Shown here piece by piece: positions 23,470-35,489 of a stretch of DNA of 64,000 bases; within the stretch, counting starts at the first letter, position 1, and each line of letters begins with the position of its first letter. The stretch spans positions 10,326,572-10,390,571 of the forward strand of contig JALMQS010000070.1 of NCBI GenBank assembly GCA_024734495.1, given 5' to 3'. A program made the translations under genes and the position numbers. The notes beneath the pieces were generated by a model. The model made no database searches and was not told the DNA's origin. It worked only from the letters and a program-made list of their open reading frames with translations. This DNA is from Forficula auricularia. Taxonomy: Eukaryota > Arthropoda > Insecta > Dermaptera > Forficulidae.

Positions 23470-25800
23470 AAAAAGAGCCTTAAAGGTTCGTCTATTCTCT
23501 TATTCTATTTTTACAAGCTTTTATTAGATGTACTTTTAGAACTCTAGATGATGCTCTTCTAGTCACTTTTAGTCGGGGGAGGAGGTTTATCTAAAGTTTG
23601 AAAAACAATTTGAACTCTAATCATGATTAGCCTTTCCAGAAAAAAATGTCATAAGCTGAAATAATGCAAATTTTGGTATTATTAAAGAATGTTAAATTTA
23701 CTTTGACTAGGATTGAGAATGCCAAAGATATATGTGTGATTTTTACATACGACATTTTGAAATAACAGAGACGAAACTGGCAAATCCATGTGGTTAAATA
23801 CAGATTATGAGCTAAAATCCTTTAATCTGACCTTTAACAGCCATAATAGTGCATTCAAATTTTAGTTCACTGCTAAAATGCCATTAAAGTTTTTTTCAAA
23901 ACTTAAATTTAATGGCCAAAAGCCTTTTAAAAATTACTAATTCAATTTATATACCAGATCATCTAATTGTTTGCATAATGTTTCTTGTAATAATAGAGGT
24001 TCAAATGTTTAGTGACTTGCTCATAGGAGGAAGTTCATCTCAAATATCTTCACGAAACTATCAGTAGATTCTATTATCAAAATCCATTACCTACTCTAGG
24101 ATTATTAGCAGCTTAATCTATTTAACTATCTAGTTAATTATCTACGTTGCAATGAGCTCTCAGCTTTTAGGCTGTAAGACAGTAGGAGTGATTGCGTAAA
24201 TTTGCAGGTGTTTGTGTATGTGTATAGTTAATTATTTTCTTGAATAGTTGAATCCCATTTTTTGAAAAAGCTCAAATCTGAATTGATCTCTTACAATTAA
24301 TTTCCAAGAAAGGAGCACATTGGATGGTACTATTTTCTCGTTAACAATGAATTGAATTAGAGAATAAACTCATTAAGTCATTTATTCAAATTAAGAAAAG
24401 GGTTGAAGAAATGACCAAGCTCAGAGAAACTCCAGAATTAGATGTGAAGGCGATATTCTATCAAATTTAACCAGTTAAGCAAAAATCGAACTTTTAAGAA
24501 GTTTATTTTCTTAATAAGAAATTAAATGAAATTACGAGGTAGGTTTCACATAAAAAACTTAATTTCTTATTATTAAAAAATGTTTCACCTTGAACCAACA
24601 CCTATCTCCTTAAAAGTTTATTTTCTTTTTTCACCTGACTTATGAATGTAAAAATTGAACGGAGTCTGAGGATATTATTAAAAGTTCGAAAAATGTCTAA
24701 TGAGCAAAAAAAGGATAATAAAATAAATAAACGAAATATTGTTTAGGGGAGACAAAATCGAAAACTTTTTCGATTATATAGTAAGGGTTTTCTTTGAATT
24801 GATTGTATTTCGACGATCTTTTCACCTAAGACAAATCTCATCCCCAATTGTCACTTTACCCTCCACAAGTGAACAGAAAGTCTCTCGATCTTATCAGCTT
24901 GAATAATAATCCCAAGTGACAAGTTCGAACGGTAACTGATTGGAATTGAATTTAAGGAGATTTCAAAAACTTTAAGTTTAATTTCAAAAGCTATAAATTG
25001 ATTAATACCAGGAGAGAAAGAGAAAAACAAGAGTTTGTAATTAATTCGGATGGATTAAAATTGAATTTGTAAAATCCATCCATATTATATTTGAATAACA
25101 AACGAGGTAACAAAGAAAAGGGGAGGACGAGAGAGTGAGCCCTATTTAAGTAGAAGAGATATTTGGGGGATTCCAATTAATTTACTTTGTTTAAGTTTTG
25201 AATGAATAATATACATATTCATTTAGGTTATATAATATCCTAAAAATAAATAGCAAATGTCAGTGGCCTTATGGTATTTCAAATGTGTATGGTGGAGCAG
25301 AGAAAGGGGAATTTTTGTAAAAGCAATAATTGCAGTAGGTATGTATACATTTCTGGTGTGTGGACTCCACGACATTCACTTATATAACTTCCTCTTTGAA
25401 ATCATTCAACCAATATTCTACATTCAAACTAATCCCCACACACACTGTGACTTGTGATGTTTGTTAAGTACACAATTAAAATCCCCATAACCATCAAGTG
25501 AAAGGGTAGGTAGAAGGGTTATGTAGATTTAGACCAAAAGTTTACTATAGCGTTACAGACGGATTCTTAGTGTAAGGTTTAAGTTTCATTACTCTATGAA
25601 GTAATCATGCTAAGAAATAGCAGTACACAAATATACTGACTATTCCATCATTTCCTCCTACTTTTAAATGAATCCCCTACATTTCAAGCATAATTTTATT
25701 GTTTTTTACTTAGAGAAAGTGGTGTAGGTTTTAGGTGAAACATGATATTAATTAATAAAGTAAAGGGTGTGTAGTTTCACAGTGAATGAAATAAAACTCA
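23470..25800. other. Intergenic stretch, no gene supported
   Basis: No exon or family was recognised. A weak inverted pair, 'aagtttattttcttaataag' near 24500 with 'cttaatttcttattattaa' near 24558, may be a decayed hairpin. Confidence 0.4.
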
Positions 25801-25812
25801 AAGAGGTTTATA

Positions 25813-25857
25813 CAAACTTAATATATTTCGGATTATTAGTCCATCATCAGGAGTTTA
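25813..25857 (-). ncRNA. Hammerhead-ribozyme-like motif (e)
   Basis: On the minus strand: AAACT, C, CTGATGA, T, GGA-loop-TCC, GAAA, TATATTA, AGTTT. AAACT/AGTTT would be a five-base-pair stem I. The box and stem II are very similar to the motif in the 13.8-kb palindrome. The cleavage triplet is less clear (TTA). Confidence 0.5.
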
Positions 25858-25859
25858 CA

Positions 25860-27845
25860 GGTTAAAAACTGTTTCGTTACAGCCGTTTTTGAGAAACTTA
25901 TTCTATATATATATACAAGAATTGCTCGTTTAATATAATAAGATAAGATATTTCTAATGTCTATAGACAAGTTATGACTTGTCTGTTCCAATGTTGATTT
26001 TCATCTCTAGTTACGTCTCAGAAATGAATTATTCTAAAGATTCCCGAAAAAAATATTCATTTATATTATATTTTACTAGTTTCTCAGCGAAGTAGATATT
26101 TATTCTACTAAAAGTGGTAGAGACTTGTCTTTAGTATCCTTGAAATGTGAGAGATAACATAAGATTTTTCCATTCCTTTTATTTGCGGCCTTTTGGGTCA
26201 TTTTATACAACGTGGTTGCCTCTTGAAATTATACAACCACTCGGTATCATTTATCCTACTGAATAAAACAAATATTTTCTATTTATTCCATGTGTAGAAT
26301 AAACAAAATAAGAGAGAGAAACAGATTTTAATTTAAATAAATGAAAAAATAAAAATTACTTAATACTGAAAATATTATTAGAAAAAGTGAAAGTAAAAAC
26401 TAAAACTAGTTCTAAAAAAATATAAGAACTCGAACACACATGTAGGCTGAAAATATTTTCATACTTATGTAACTTCTCTTAAAGTTGTACAAATTTACAC
26501 TAAATAACATTTAAATTTACGCTAAATATATTTATGTTAAATCACGAAATGTACATATTAAATATTACTATTATTCGTTTAAGTGCCAAAAGGGGGATTT
26601 TATTTTATCTTAATTTTAACCCAAGTGCCAAATCGCAATCCAGGATATTAGCTAACCTTATTTAAATTAAGTTGTGCCGCCCATCGACCTTCTAAGTAGG
26701 TAAGTAATTATTTTAAAAAATGCGATAGGAAATACTGTTTCTCTATATAATAGATAAACTACATTAGATAAGATTCTATTAATAAAAAAATTATAAATAT
26801 GGAAAATTTAAAAAAAATCATTAAAAGGACTAGAAGTTTTTAAAAAACCCAAGAATCTTAAAGCATGAGAATTAAGAGGCGCTTTAGATTGACCGACTCG
26901 AACGAAATTCTTGGTGTGAATTTTTGATTTGATATATTAAGTTTTAAATTATTTTATTGTTTTTGAGCTATCTCTCTCAAAAACAGTAAGATTTACTCAA
27001 TTCAAACAAACAATATTAAAAAAATCATTTAATAGCTATTTTCGTATGTTTTTAGTTTATAAGACGTGAAAGAGATATTTGTTTTGCGAGGAGCTTTAAT
27101 AATAATAATCATTTAAAAGCGTTTTAAAGGAAAATAACTTTTATTTAGCTGATAGAGTTAACTAGAATAAAAAGTTATATTTAAGTGTTTCTTTTTCTTT
27201 TTAATACATACAGAGTAAAGTATTTTTTTGTTAGGTAGCGTATTTATTCAATTAAATAATAAGTTTAGTTAGAAAAATGAATTGTAATGTACTTATATTT
27301 TTTTTTTTATTTATTATTATTTGCTTTACTCGGTAGGACTAGAAGGTAGACGATTTTTTTCTGTATGTGTGCCTGTCTGTGTGTCTGGATCCCGATAGCA
27401 ATGAGTCCTCTACTATTAAAATGTGTGTATTTCCGATGCGAAGAATTAATTCCGGTTCACAAATGTAGAAAACATATTTTTAAATGGTTTTATTATATTA
27501 ATATTTTAATGTTTTGTTTTAATAACAAAGAATAAATAATTTTCAATTTGATTCATTATTTGAAAATCCACAAGGATCATTACAACTATCATTATGAATT
27601 AAAATTAGGAAGTTTAATTAATAAGATTAGGTAGTAGATTTTAGATGGTTTATTGAAATTAGTGCATCAAGTCTTGAAAATTTTTTCATTTTTTATAATC
27701 AAATTTATTTGGGACTTTTTTTGATAGACTAGTTAATTTTTAAATATGACGTTTCGACTCTTGTAAGTAACGGAATCCCAATTAAGATTAAATACAAATA
27801 AAAATTAAAAACAACAAATTATAGATAAAATTATATATATATATA
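25860..27845. other. Intergenic stretch, no gene supported
   Basis: AT-rich sequence with many homopolymers and a (TA)n run at its right end into which the next element is inserted. No coding exon was found. Confidence 0.4.
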
Positions 27846-27849
27846 TATT

Positions 27850-28679
27850 CAGTGGCGTGCGATCCATGGATGCTGTGGATGCGGCGCATCCATAGAATTT
27901 CAAACATTTATAGTATTTTCATAAATATCGACTTCAAAATTTCAGGAGGATCTTTAAATTTTCAAATTATTATCCGTTATTTCAAATATTTCTATAAAAA
28001 ACATTTTTTGTTTTGAAAAGTATATTGGTTCTCGAAATGAAATAAAATTTTTGCATAGTTTCAAGGGGCAATTAAAATGAATGATTTTCCGAAAAGGGTG
28101 CTGATAGAAGGTTTGAAGTCCCTGCCTGGTATATCTTCCAGTTCAAGCATGTCAAAGACAAGTCCAGACGAGTTTTAGTCGAATAAAAATTGTTCTCGCT
28201 GAGGAACTATTAAAATAGTAATAATACAAAAAATGAATAAATAAAGATGATTGGAGAATCTTTGGATTAATCCATTTCTAAGAACTTTCAATATATATCT
28301 AAGATCGGAAATAACTAAGAGTGCTAAAGACAAGTCATAGCTTGCTTATAGCAATAGAATTAGGAGAAATTTAAGATATTCTTATAGGACAGGCTGATTC
28401 ATTGTGGAAGATGGTCGATTTCCATCTCAGGGACTGTAGAGTTTAAGTCATAAGATTTAATTTCTGACTCCTACCCTCACTCACACAAAGCAGTATTCGT
28501 TTGGGGCGAAGGTCTCAAAATATATTTTTTAAAAATCTAATGTTAAATTTGAAAAATAACGAAAATGATGCCGTATTCGAATAAATTTGAAAAAAGAGAA
28601 GATTAAAATAAAATTTCAAAAAATGGAGGGTACTTTTATGGACAGCATCCCCTGGTTGAAAAGTCACCAACCGCCACTG
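27850..28679. mobile_element. Non-autonomous hAT element, family C, 830 bp
   Basis: The ends are CAGTGGCGTGCGATCC and ...CAACCGCCACTG, with CAGTGGCG/CGCCACTG as the terminal inverted repeat. It is inserted in a (TA)n tract, so the eight-base target duplication cannot be told from the microsatellite. Internal landmarks are 'ccatggatgctgtggatgc', 'ttggttctcgaaatgaaat' and 'caaagacaagtccagacgag'. Copies at 30257-30488, 40481-41248 and 58521-59180 share them. No intact transposase. Confidence 0.9.
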
Positions 28680-29114
28680 ATATATATATATATACCTATA
28701 TATTGGGTATATATGGTTCATAAAAATGTAATTTCTAAGAATTGTATTAGAATGGTTTAATAATTGATGAAAAAATAAGATCTTGAAAGTTTTACGTCGA
28801 ATTAATCTGGAGAAAAGCGTTAACGAAAAAAGAGATTAAAACTGATTTTTCTATTTCATATATTAAATTTTGTAATTCTTTTTTTTACTGATTTATCATT
28901 TTAAATTATATTTATTTATTAAATTAGATTATATATTGGGTAGAATTAAAAAAATTATTTGTTTATTCGACAGCATGAGCATTTTTTAAATTGATAAAAC
29001 ATACACATATATATATATAATTGATATACACCGCAAAAATGAGAGAAAACATATTATTAAATTTTATAAATTGAAGGATTTTTTAATCACAATATTTTTT
29101 CTTATTATTATATT

Positions 29115-29350
29115 TATTACTAGTTGCAAGGCCCGCCTTCGGCGGCTCTCTTGCTAACCCGAACCCCCACCCACCCCATCACCCCAATGTAGGTACAGAC
29201 AAAACCTTAATCATATATGTCTCTATATATATAGATAATTTCATTTAAATTGGTAACCATGACGTGACTGTTTTTGTTGGGGGACGGACATAGGAACTAC
29301 ATAGGTACATACAGAGGCAGGCACAAATGCGCTCTAGTAGTATAGGATAT
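29115..29350. repeat. C-rich repeat end, family I copy 2
   Basis: 'actagttgcaaggcccgcct', then 'tcggcggctctcttgctaac', then C-rich sequence, as at 16028-16135. It runs on to 'aactacataggtacatacag' and ends near 'ctctagtagtataggat'. This is a dispersed element with no coding content that I can read. Confidence 0.55.
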
Positions 29351-29538
29351 GTCGACAGAAAATTATCATGATGTTATTTTTTCATCACTACTCTTCTAAA
29401 AGATTCGAAAGAGATTTTAAAGAATCATCAAATACTATTCTTTTTAGAAACAATCTAAAAACTTTTATTAGAAATCCAAAAGTTTTGAAAGAAATTCTTA
29501 CTTTATTAATGGAAATTTGATAAGATATATAGTTTCTT

Positions 29539-29981
29539 TAAAAGGAACATATAAAGCAACTATAAATAAATAAATATTTTGAAAATACAGATTGACTTGA
29601 AGATGAAATTAACCTGAATAAAAATAAAAAATATAAATATTTAAGAAAAACTATTTTTTATAAAAAATGTTGGTAAATATTAGAAAAAGGAGTCAATCGA
29701 ACTTTAGTTAATTGAATATTTTTTGTTTAAATTTTCGAAAATTTATAAAATTAATATTTTTTTCAAAATTCTGCTTTTTTATCTAATATTGTGTGATTAT
29801 TAAAATGTCAGATATGAACTGTTTTTTGTAACTTTTGTAATTAAAAATTAAAAAAATATTTTTCGTAAATATTTATATTTTTTAATTTTTATTCAGGATA
29901 ATTTCATTTCCGAGACACTTTGTAGCATCACACTTTTCAAAATATTTATTTGTTAATAGTTGCTTTATATTTCCTTTTTAT
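29539..29981. repeat. Large foldback hairpin, arms about 115 bases
   Basis: The left arm 29539-29650 and the right arm 29863-29981 pair through 'ggaacatataaagcaacta', 'aaataaatattttgaaaa' and 'ttaacctgaataaaaat', with a few indels. The spacer is about 210 bases of AT-rich DNA. No coding sequence. Confidence 0.8.
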
Positions 29982-30128
29982 AGCAACTATTTTATCAATA
30001 CCAAGTAGAAAATCTGCATACAGGATGCTGGATAGTTTTTCCCTTATTTTTATATTAAATATATAGTGATAAAAATTTTAAGAGGTCTTGGGGAACACTT
30101 TCACAAGTTTTTCTTTTCTTATAACTAG

Positions 30129-30176
30129 GTGCTGATGATGCCGTCAGTATTAGACGAAACAACATTGTAAATTGTC
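30129..30176 (+). ncRNA. Hammerhead-ribozyme-like motif (g), stem III present
   Basis: GTG, CTGATGA, TGCC, GTC-loop-GAC (stem II), GAAA, CAA-loop-TTG (a true three-base-pair stem III), TC, CAC. GTG/CAC would form stem I and GTC is the cleavage triplet. This is the member with the most complete three-way junction, although stem II is offset from the box by four bases. Confidence 0.5.
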
Positions 30177-30256
30177 CACACGTTAACTGTATACACAATA
30201 AAACATTAAAATTACTATAGTGTTCACTCTATTATTATTACTTAGAACTTAGAACC

Positions 30257-30488
30257 CAGAGCATGCGGTCCATGGATGGTGTGGATGCGACGCATCCCCA
30301 ATATTTCAAAAAATTTAGACTTTTCATACCGTGTGATAAAAATCTAATGTTAAATTTGAAAAATAACGAAAAATTCTCTTTTGCCTTATTCGATGAAATT
30401 TGCAACGAAGAATAAAATAAAATTTAAAAAAATGAAGGGTTATTTTTTGGACAACATCCCCTGGTTGAAAAATCACTGCTCACCACTG
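30257..30488. mobile_element. hAT family C, internally deleted copy with perfect TSD
   Basis: It starts CAGAGCATGCGGTCCATGG and ends GCTCACCACTG. It is flanked by the identical eight-base direct repeat TTAGAACC (30249-30256 and 30489-30496). It keeps both ends of the 830-bp element at 27850 but lacks about 600 internal bases. The perfect duplication assigns the family to an eight-base-TSD class such as hAT. Confidence 0.95.
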
Positions 30489-30669
30489 TTAGAACCAAAA
30501 GTGTCCCCCAAGACCTCCAGAAATGTTTACCACAAAATCTCCATATTTATTTAGAAAATTTTGAGTGGCAAGATTTAAAAAAAATTAGGAGTGGGTAATA
30601 AAATTTTTCCTAGGGGCTAGGGTATTTTTTTATCTACCTGAGAGACCAACAACTCCACTTAGGTAAGAA

Positions 30670-30870
30670 ACTGCGGCCAAATGGGTGTTTCCTCGTCGGG
30701 GGTTCAGTGTGACTCTCGCGTTGACGGGCTCTGCCGCCACTGATTCAGTTTCCGAGATCTGCCCTCGCAGCATCAAAAATCCACGAGAAATTGCGCAAGC
30801 GCCAACCATCGACAGGTGGTTGAGACTACATGCCGCCTCCGTTATCCCTTCATCAAAAACTCACACGTCA
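30670..30870 (+). other. Compositionally odd GC-rich block, open on both strands
   Basis: About 190 bases are clearly richer in G+C than everything around. The plus strand reads FPRRGFSVTLALTGSAATDS and EICPRSIKNPREIAQAPTID without a stop. The minus strand is also open over much of it (for example NHLSMVGACAISRGFLMLRG). I do not recognise either peptide. It could be a fragment of a host gene, a transposon coding piece or a foreign insert. Confidence 0.4.
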
Positions 30871-31511
30871 AAAAAACAAAACAAAAGAAAAAAATTCGCA
30901 CTAGAAATGAACTCAACTAACTCACTTACAATTTTCATTAATTATTATATCATTTTCATTTGTGGTGATTGTGTATGTTAGTGGGAAAAAAATTATGTTA
31001 GGGGAGAATGGTGTAGATTCTTGGTGAAACATATTAAGGAGGTTCTTTTGCGACAATCCACACAAAAGTTTTAGCCTCGAAACCACTCAATAAATATGAA
31101 CGTTGATAAAATTTTAGGTTATTATTTTTAATGTGGCTGTACTTTTTACACTACTATATTCTCTTTATGAATGAATCGTTTCCAAGCCATTGATATTATA
31201 TCCCCTCCAATAAAATATAATCGCCCAAATATGTTTTGTTTTATTTGTTTTTTTATCAAAACTACGAGAAAATAATTTCAATTTTTATTTTTAAGTTACT
31301 CCGAATATATTATTCTAACAAATAGTTTTTCATCTAGATTGTGAAAGTCCTTTAATGAAAAAAAAATAAAATAATGATCATTTTCCCACCCTTTCCCAAT
31401 CTGCCATATGTTAAAAATTTCTTTCGTAAATCATGTTCAAATAATAACAGTGTGTTTATTATGATTTTACTGACTTATATTTTCTTGCATTTGTGAAAGA
31501 ACTACCTTAAA

Positions 31512-31694
31512 TAAAGTAAAGAAAATTTTTGAAAATTTTTTTTTAGAAACTTTATAAAATTTAAAATATAAAATACTAGCTAGGTTTCCCATAAATTTAC
31601 ACACATAAATTTATGTGAAACCTATCTAGCATTTTTTATATTTAAAATTTTAAAAAATTTCTAAAAAAAATTTCAAAAATTTTCTTTACTTTAT
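31512..31694. repeat. Compact foldback palindrome, arms about 85 bases
   Basis: The left side 'aaagtaaagaaaatttttga', 'ttaaaatataaaatactagc', 'taggtttcccataaattta' is mirrored on the right by 'aaatttatgtgaaacctatc', 'ttttatatttaaaatttt' and 'aaaattttctttacttta'. The centre is near 31603 with a very short loop. No coding sequence. Confidence 0.88.
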
Positions 31695-31968
31695 GGAAAA
31701 AAATTCATTTGTACTTAAAAGCAAATAAAATTCTTAATTGGGAAAAAAAGTGAAAACTTTTTCAAGAACCGGTACGTTAATTTGTACCGCGAAAGTTAAA
31801 TAATGTAATGAATAATTTCTTATGTTAATTCTACATTTAGAAAAAAAAAAATGTTATATATTATATATTATTTTTTAATTGTTCACATCCATAATCAAAT
31901 ATTTAAAAGGACCGAAGGGATTTGGAACAGAATTTAAATGAAACGTAAAGTTTTTTAATTAAATGAGG

Positions 31969-32008
31969 GCCAAACGTTTCGTCACTGATTAGCCACTTCC
32001 TCAGTGGC
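31969..32008 (-). ncRNA. Hammerhead-ribozyme-like motif (h)
   Basis: On the minus strand: GCCA, CTGAGGA, A, GTGGCTAATCAGTGAC (stem II, imperfect), GAAA, CGTT, TGGC. GCCA/TGGC would be a perfect four-base-pair stem I. AACGTT is self-complementary and GTT would be the cleavage triplet. A competing local hairpin (CCAC...GTGG) overlaps the box. Confidence 0.55.
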
Positions 32009-32129
32009 TCATTTTATAAACTTATTTGTCAGGAGCTCTTACTACAAGAAAAAACATTCCAAAGAGTAGGTATGTCTTCAAAAAAAAAAAAAAAAAAAAT
32101 ATTTTTGAAAAGGAAAAAATGAATTAAGC

Positions 32130-32360
32130 ACCCGACGAATGGAATGTATCAAAGTAATTCCTCAAGTATTAGATTAAAATCGATCACTACTTTTGATTTT
32201 AAGTTGATTCCTTCATGTCTTCAGCAATGATTACCAATAATAATCGAAAAGTCAAAAATGCAATGCAGAATGATTATTCCTTGGGTATTAGATGAGAATC
32301 GATGGCTATTTTTCATTTTAAGTCGAAGATCTTCAGCGAGGATTACCAATGAAGTGCTTA
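32130..32360. repeat. 119-bp satellite fragment, copy B3
   Basis: Nearly two units of the satellite found in 7680-8245 and 36195-37115 ('attccttcatgtcttcagca', 'attcctcaagtattagatta'). The inverted termini are missing here. Confidence 0.8.
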
Positions 32361-33164
32361 AGCATTTTCCGGAAATTTAAAAAAATCAACTGAATTGATT
32401 CTTTTGCTCTTTCGGGTAAGCTGGCGAATCCTGCCTGCTTATAGGGAGAATTATATGTATATATAGAGTGATTAAGGAATTTTCCTTTTAAAATATTTAG
32501 ACTTGTTTTTGTTTTGTATAAAATACCTATTTTTAATTATCTCTCTCTACCACTTCCGGTTGTGCCGGAAATTGACGACCAACTTGTTTATATAAAATGG
32601 AATTAATCATATTCACTGTAAATTATATGAATAAAAATAATAATCATCCAATAGGCTACCCCCACTACCGTGCGTTAAATATTTAACAATTAGCCTTTTT
32701 CCTGACAGCAGTGCTTCCAATAACTTAAAGTCATAATATTTATATAGATAGTTAATTAACATAATAATAAATGTACATTCATTAAAAAATATAACCTCTA
32801 TTTGTTAGTGAATAAAATTAATTAATGATTATTAATTAAATTGATATAAATTTGATTCATATTTCGTTCTGAAATAAGTTTTTAACTTAATAATTATTTT
32901 GAAAGTCTGTTATTCGAGAGCAAAAATACCACTATAAAATAACTATAATAATTATACCCTGTTTACTGACCTGTTAATTAATTCAATCCCCCCCCCCCCC
33001 GGAAATTTTTAAATTAAGGCAAGATAGCAAGAAATGAAGTTAATTATGCATCCCGAAACTTGAAGTATTAAATGTTGCAGGATTCGACAAAGTGAATTAG
33101 GGAAAAATAAATTAAGTAATCTAGGATTAAGGCCACTAACAAAGATTAAATTATTATTGAATAT

Positions 33165-34073
33165 CAGGTGGGGTAACTGGAGCCCAGCTTCTTTTTGTTT
33201 TCCCAACGATAGTACTCCATATTTTTGACTATAACTAAGCTTCCTCACAATTTATAGATCTCGTGACTATATTAATTGAAAAGATGAAATTTTCTTCAGA
33301 TAATCATGATACTTTCAAACTTTTGAAGTTATTCAAAATTTTTGGAATTATCTTAAGTTGAATGTAAAGTTTTGCGGTTGGCCCAGTTAAACGCGTTGTG
33401 GGGTGAGTGGACCAGCCCGGCCTATTTTGCTGTTTTTTTTTAATTTTTAACATCTTTTGAAGGCATTTGGACATGTTCCCCTATCCCTCAAGTCCCTGGC
33501 CGTAGGTAGAATTAGTCTCATTTGTGTATGGATTAAAAAATAATCAAAGATGTAAGCGATTCGGGGTAATTGGGTGTAAACAACTAGGCTGGCCCATTTT
33601 GCATCAAGACCTCTATTTTTTATTCTTTTGAATTTTTTAAGGTAGATAAGTTTAAACGCCAAGTATAATTTTTACTCAATCGATTTTTATTACAGAAAAT
33701 ACAAAAAAAAGTATCATAAATCAAACAACTAAACAAAATAGTTTCGGCTTACCCATTTGAAATAAAAGTTAAAATGAGTTCCTTATGCTTAGGAAAGCCT
33801 TAATTAAGTACTTACTCGTCTCCAATATTTTCAAGGAACTGGAGTAAGGACAACTAGGTAAGAAGTAGGCATAACTGAGTAACTAGGTAAGTAAGCCATT
33901 AGCTTAACTAAGTACTTAAGTATAAAATAAACTTAAAGAAATTTCTCTAATTCAGGAACACTGAAAATTTCACACCAGTATGAAAAAGTGAATTGCGTCC
34001 AAAAAAATGCTCTGGGGTTGCAGGACCCACTGCCCCAGTTGCCCCCCGACTGCAGTTACCCCACCCTGACCCT
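33165..34073. mobile_element. Possible TIR element, about 0.9 kb
   Basis: The left end CAGGTGGGGTAACTG and the right end CAGTTACCCCACCCTG are inverted repeats. Similar phrases (ggggtaattgggtg, ggctggccca) recur inside. I see no eight-base target duplication and no transposase, so the boundaries and the class are inferred. Confidence 0.5.
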
Positions 34074-34489
34074 TATGTCATTATTTATTTTTAATAGAGA
34101 TTTAAATTTAACAATACTGTTATTGGAGAGCAGATATTTGAATATTAAATAATTAATAATTAGTCACTGAAAAAAAAACATGTTGAATATGGTATAAGGC
34201 ACACTGCACAGTCTTTCCTTTATAGAACAAGAGCCACGGTCCCTCAGTAATGTCGGGAAAAGACAAAGAGCGAGGGTTACTTCTCCCAACCCTCTACTTT
34301 CTATAAAATAAGTGAAAGTAAAAGTGGTTTTATTGAATTTAAAAAAACCTTAAAAATTATATTTTCGTAATATTTCCACTTAGATTTGGTGAATGAAAGT
34401 AAAGAAAATCTCTGTTTTTATTTGTTTTACAGTATTGGAAATGATAAGAAAAATAAGATTTAGAACAGAATATTAGTATAGCCATATAT

Positions 34490-34870
34490 TTTTACTTTAT
34501 CATAAGGGTATGGAGAAGAATCGTAGTCGTTCATGAAAATTTTCTCAGAAATATTTAAAAACGGCTAAAACTATTTTGATAAAAAAAGATCGAATCCAGG
34601 TCGTTTCGGTCTACAATAAAACCTTGAATAGTGAGAATTGATAAATGTATACTTTAAGAAATATTAATTATTTTGTCAAAGATCTTTATTTAGTGTGTGT
34701 GTGTGTGTGTGTGTGTTACCAAATGTTGTGCACGCTCAAACTCAAAAACCAATGAAGGTATCAAAGCAAAATTTTATTCTGAGATATATTTTTTAATGTG
34801 ATTAAAAGCTAATTAGATTTTGTTTTAAAATAGACAAAAAAATTAGAAGGGGAGGTTCAAAAATTGAACC
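34490..34870 (+). repeat. Dispersed repeat A, plus-orientation copy
   Basis: It has the same order of blocks as 1140-1520 ('tttactttatcataagggta', 'aaaacggctaaaactatttt', 'ttattttgtcaaagatc', 'gctaattagattttg'). A (GT)n run near 34697-34724 replaces part of the usual sequence. Confidence 0.65.
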
Positions 34871-34955
34871 CTTAGTCAATTTGGACAAATTATACACAGT
34901 TGGCCACTAAAGGCTTTAAGGAACTATCGAATGAAATATCAGCTTACTAAAAGAT

Positions 34956-35365
34956 AAAACCAGACTTCAAAAAAATTAAATGCATCAAATAAAATAATAA
35001 GAATTCAAAAAATAAAATATAATGTACTAAAAGGTATAAAATAATTATCTAATTTAGTTACAACTAAACGATGAAATTGTTACATGAAATCACTTTTTGA
35101 AGTCGGTGCCAAACATATACATTTTATGAATCGCACTCGATGGATCTTACTTAGTACGTTTGGCGTGTAATGAAGACAACATCGCGTAAGCTCGCTTATA
35201 TAGTTTGTTTGGCACCGACTTCAAAAAGTGATTTCATGTAATAATTTCATCGTTTAGTTATAACTAAATTAGATAATTATTTTATACCTTTTAGTGCATT
35301 TTATTTTATTTTTGAGTTCTTATTATTTTATTTGTTACATTTAATTTTTTTGAATTCGGTTTTTT
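34956..35365. repeat. Large foldback element, 160-base arms
   Basis: Arms of about 34956-35115 and 35206-35365 are reverse complements with few differences (for example 'tttttgaagtcggtgccaaa' against 'tttggcaccgacttcaaaaa'). The loop of about 90 bases is less AT-rich ('cactcgatggatcttactta'). There is no coding content. It is probably a MITE or foldback transposon. Confidence 0.88.
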
Positions 35366-35489
35366 TCTGAAAATTATTTTTATTTTTCTATTTTTAGTGA
35401 TGTTAAGAATAGTGACTTATGAAAATACTTGCATGCATCTGGTAAGGACGAAGGAATCAGATAATAAAATTCAATTCATAAATAGGGAA

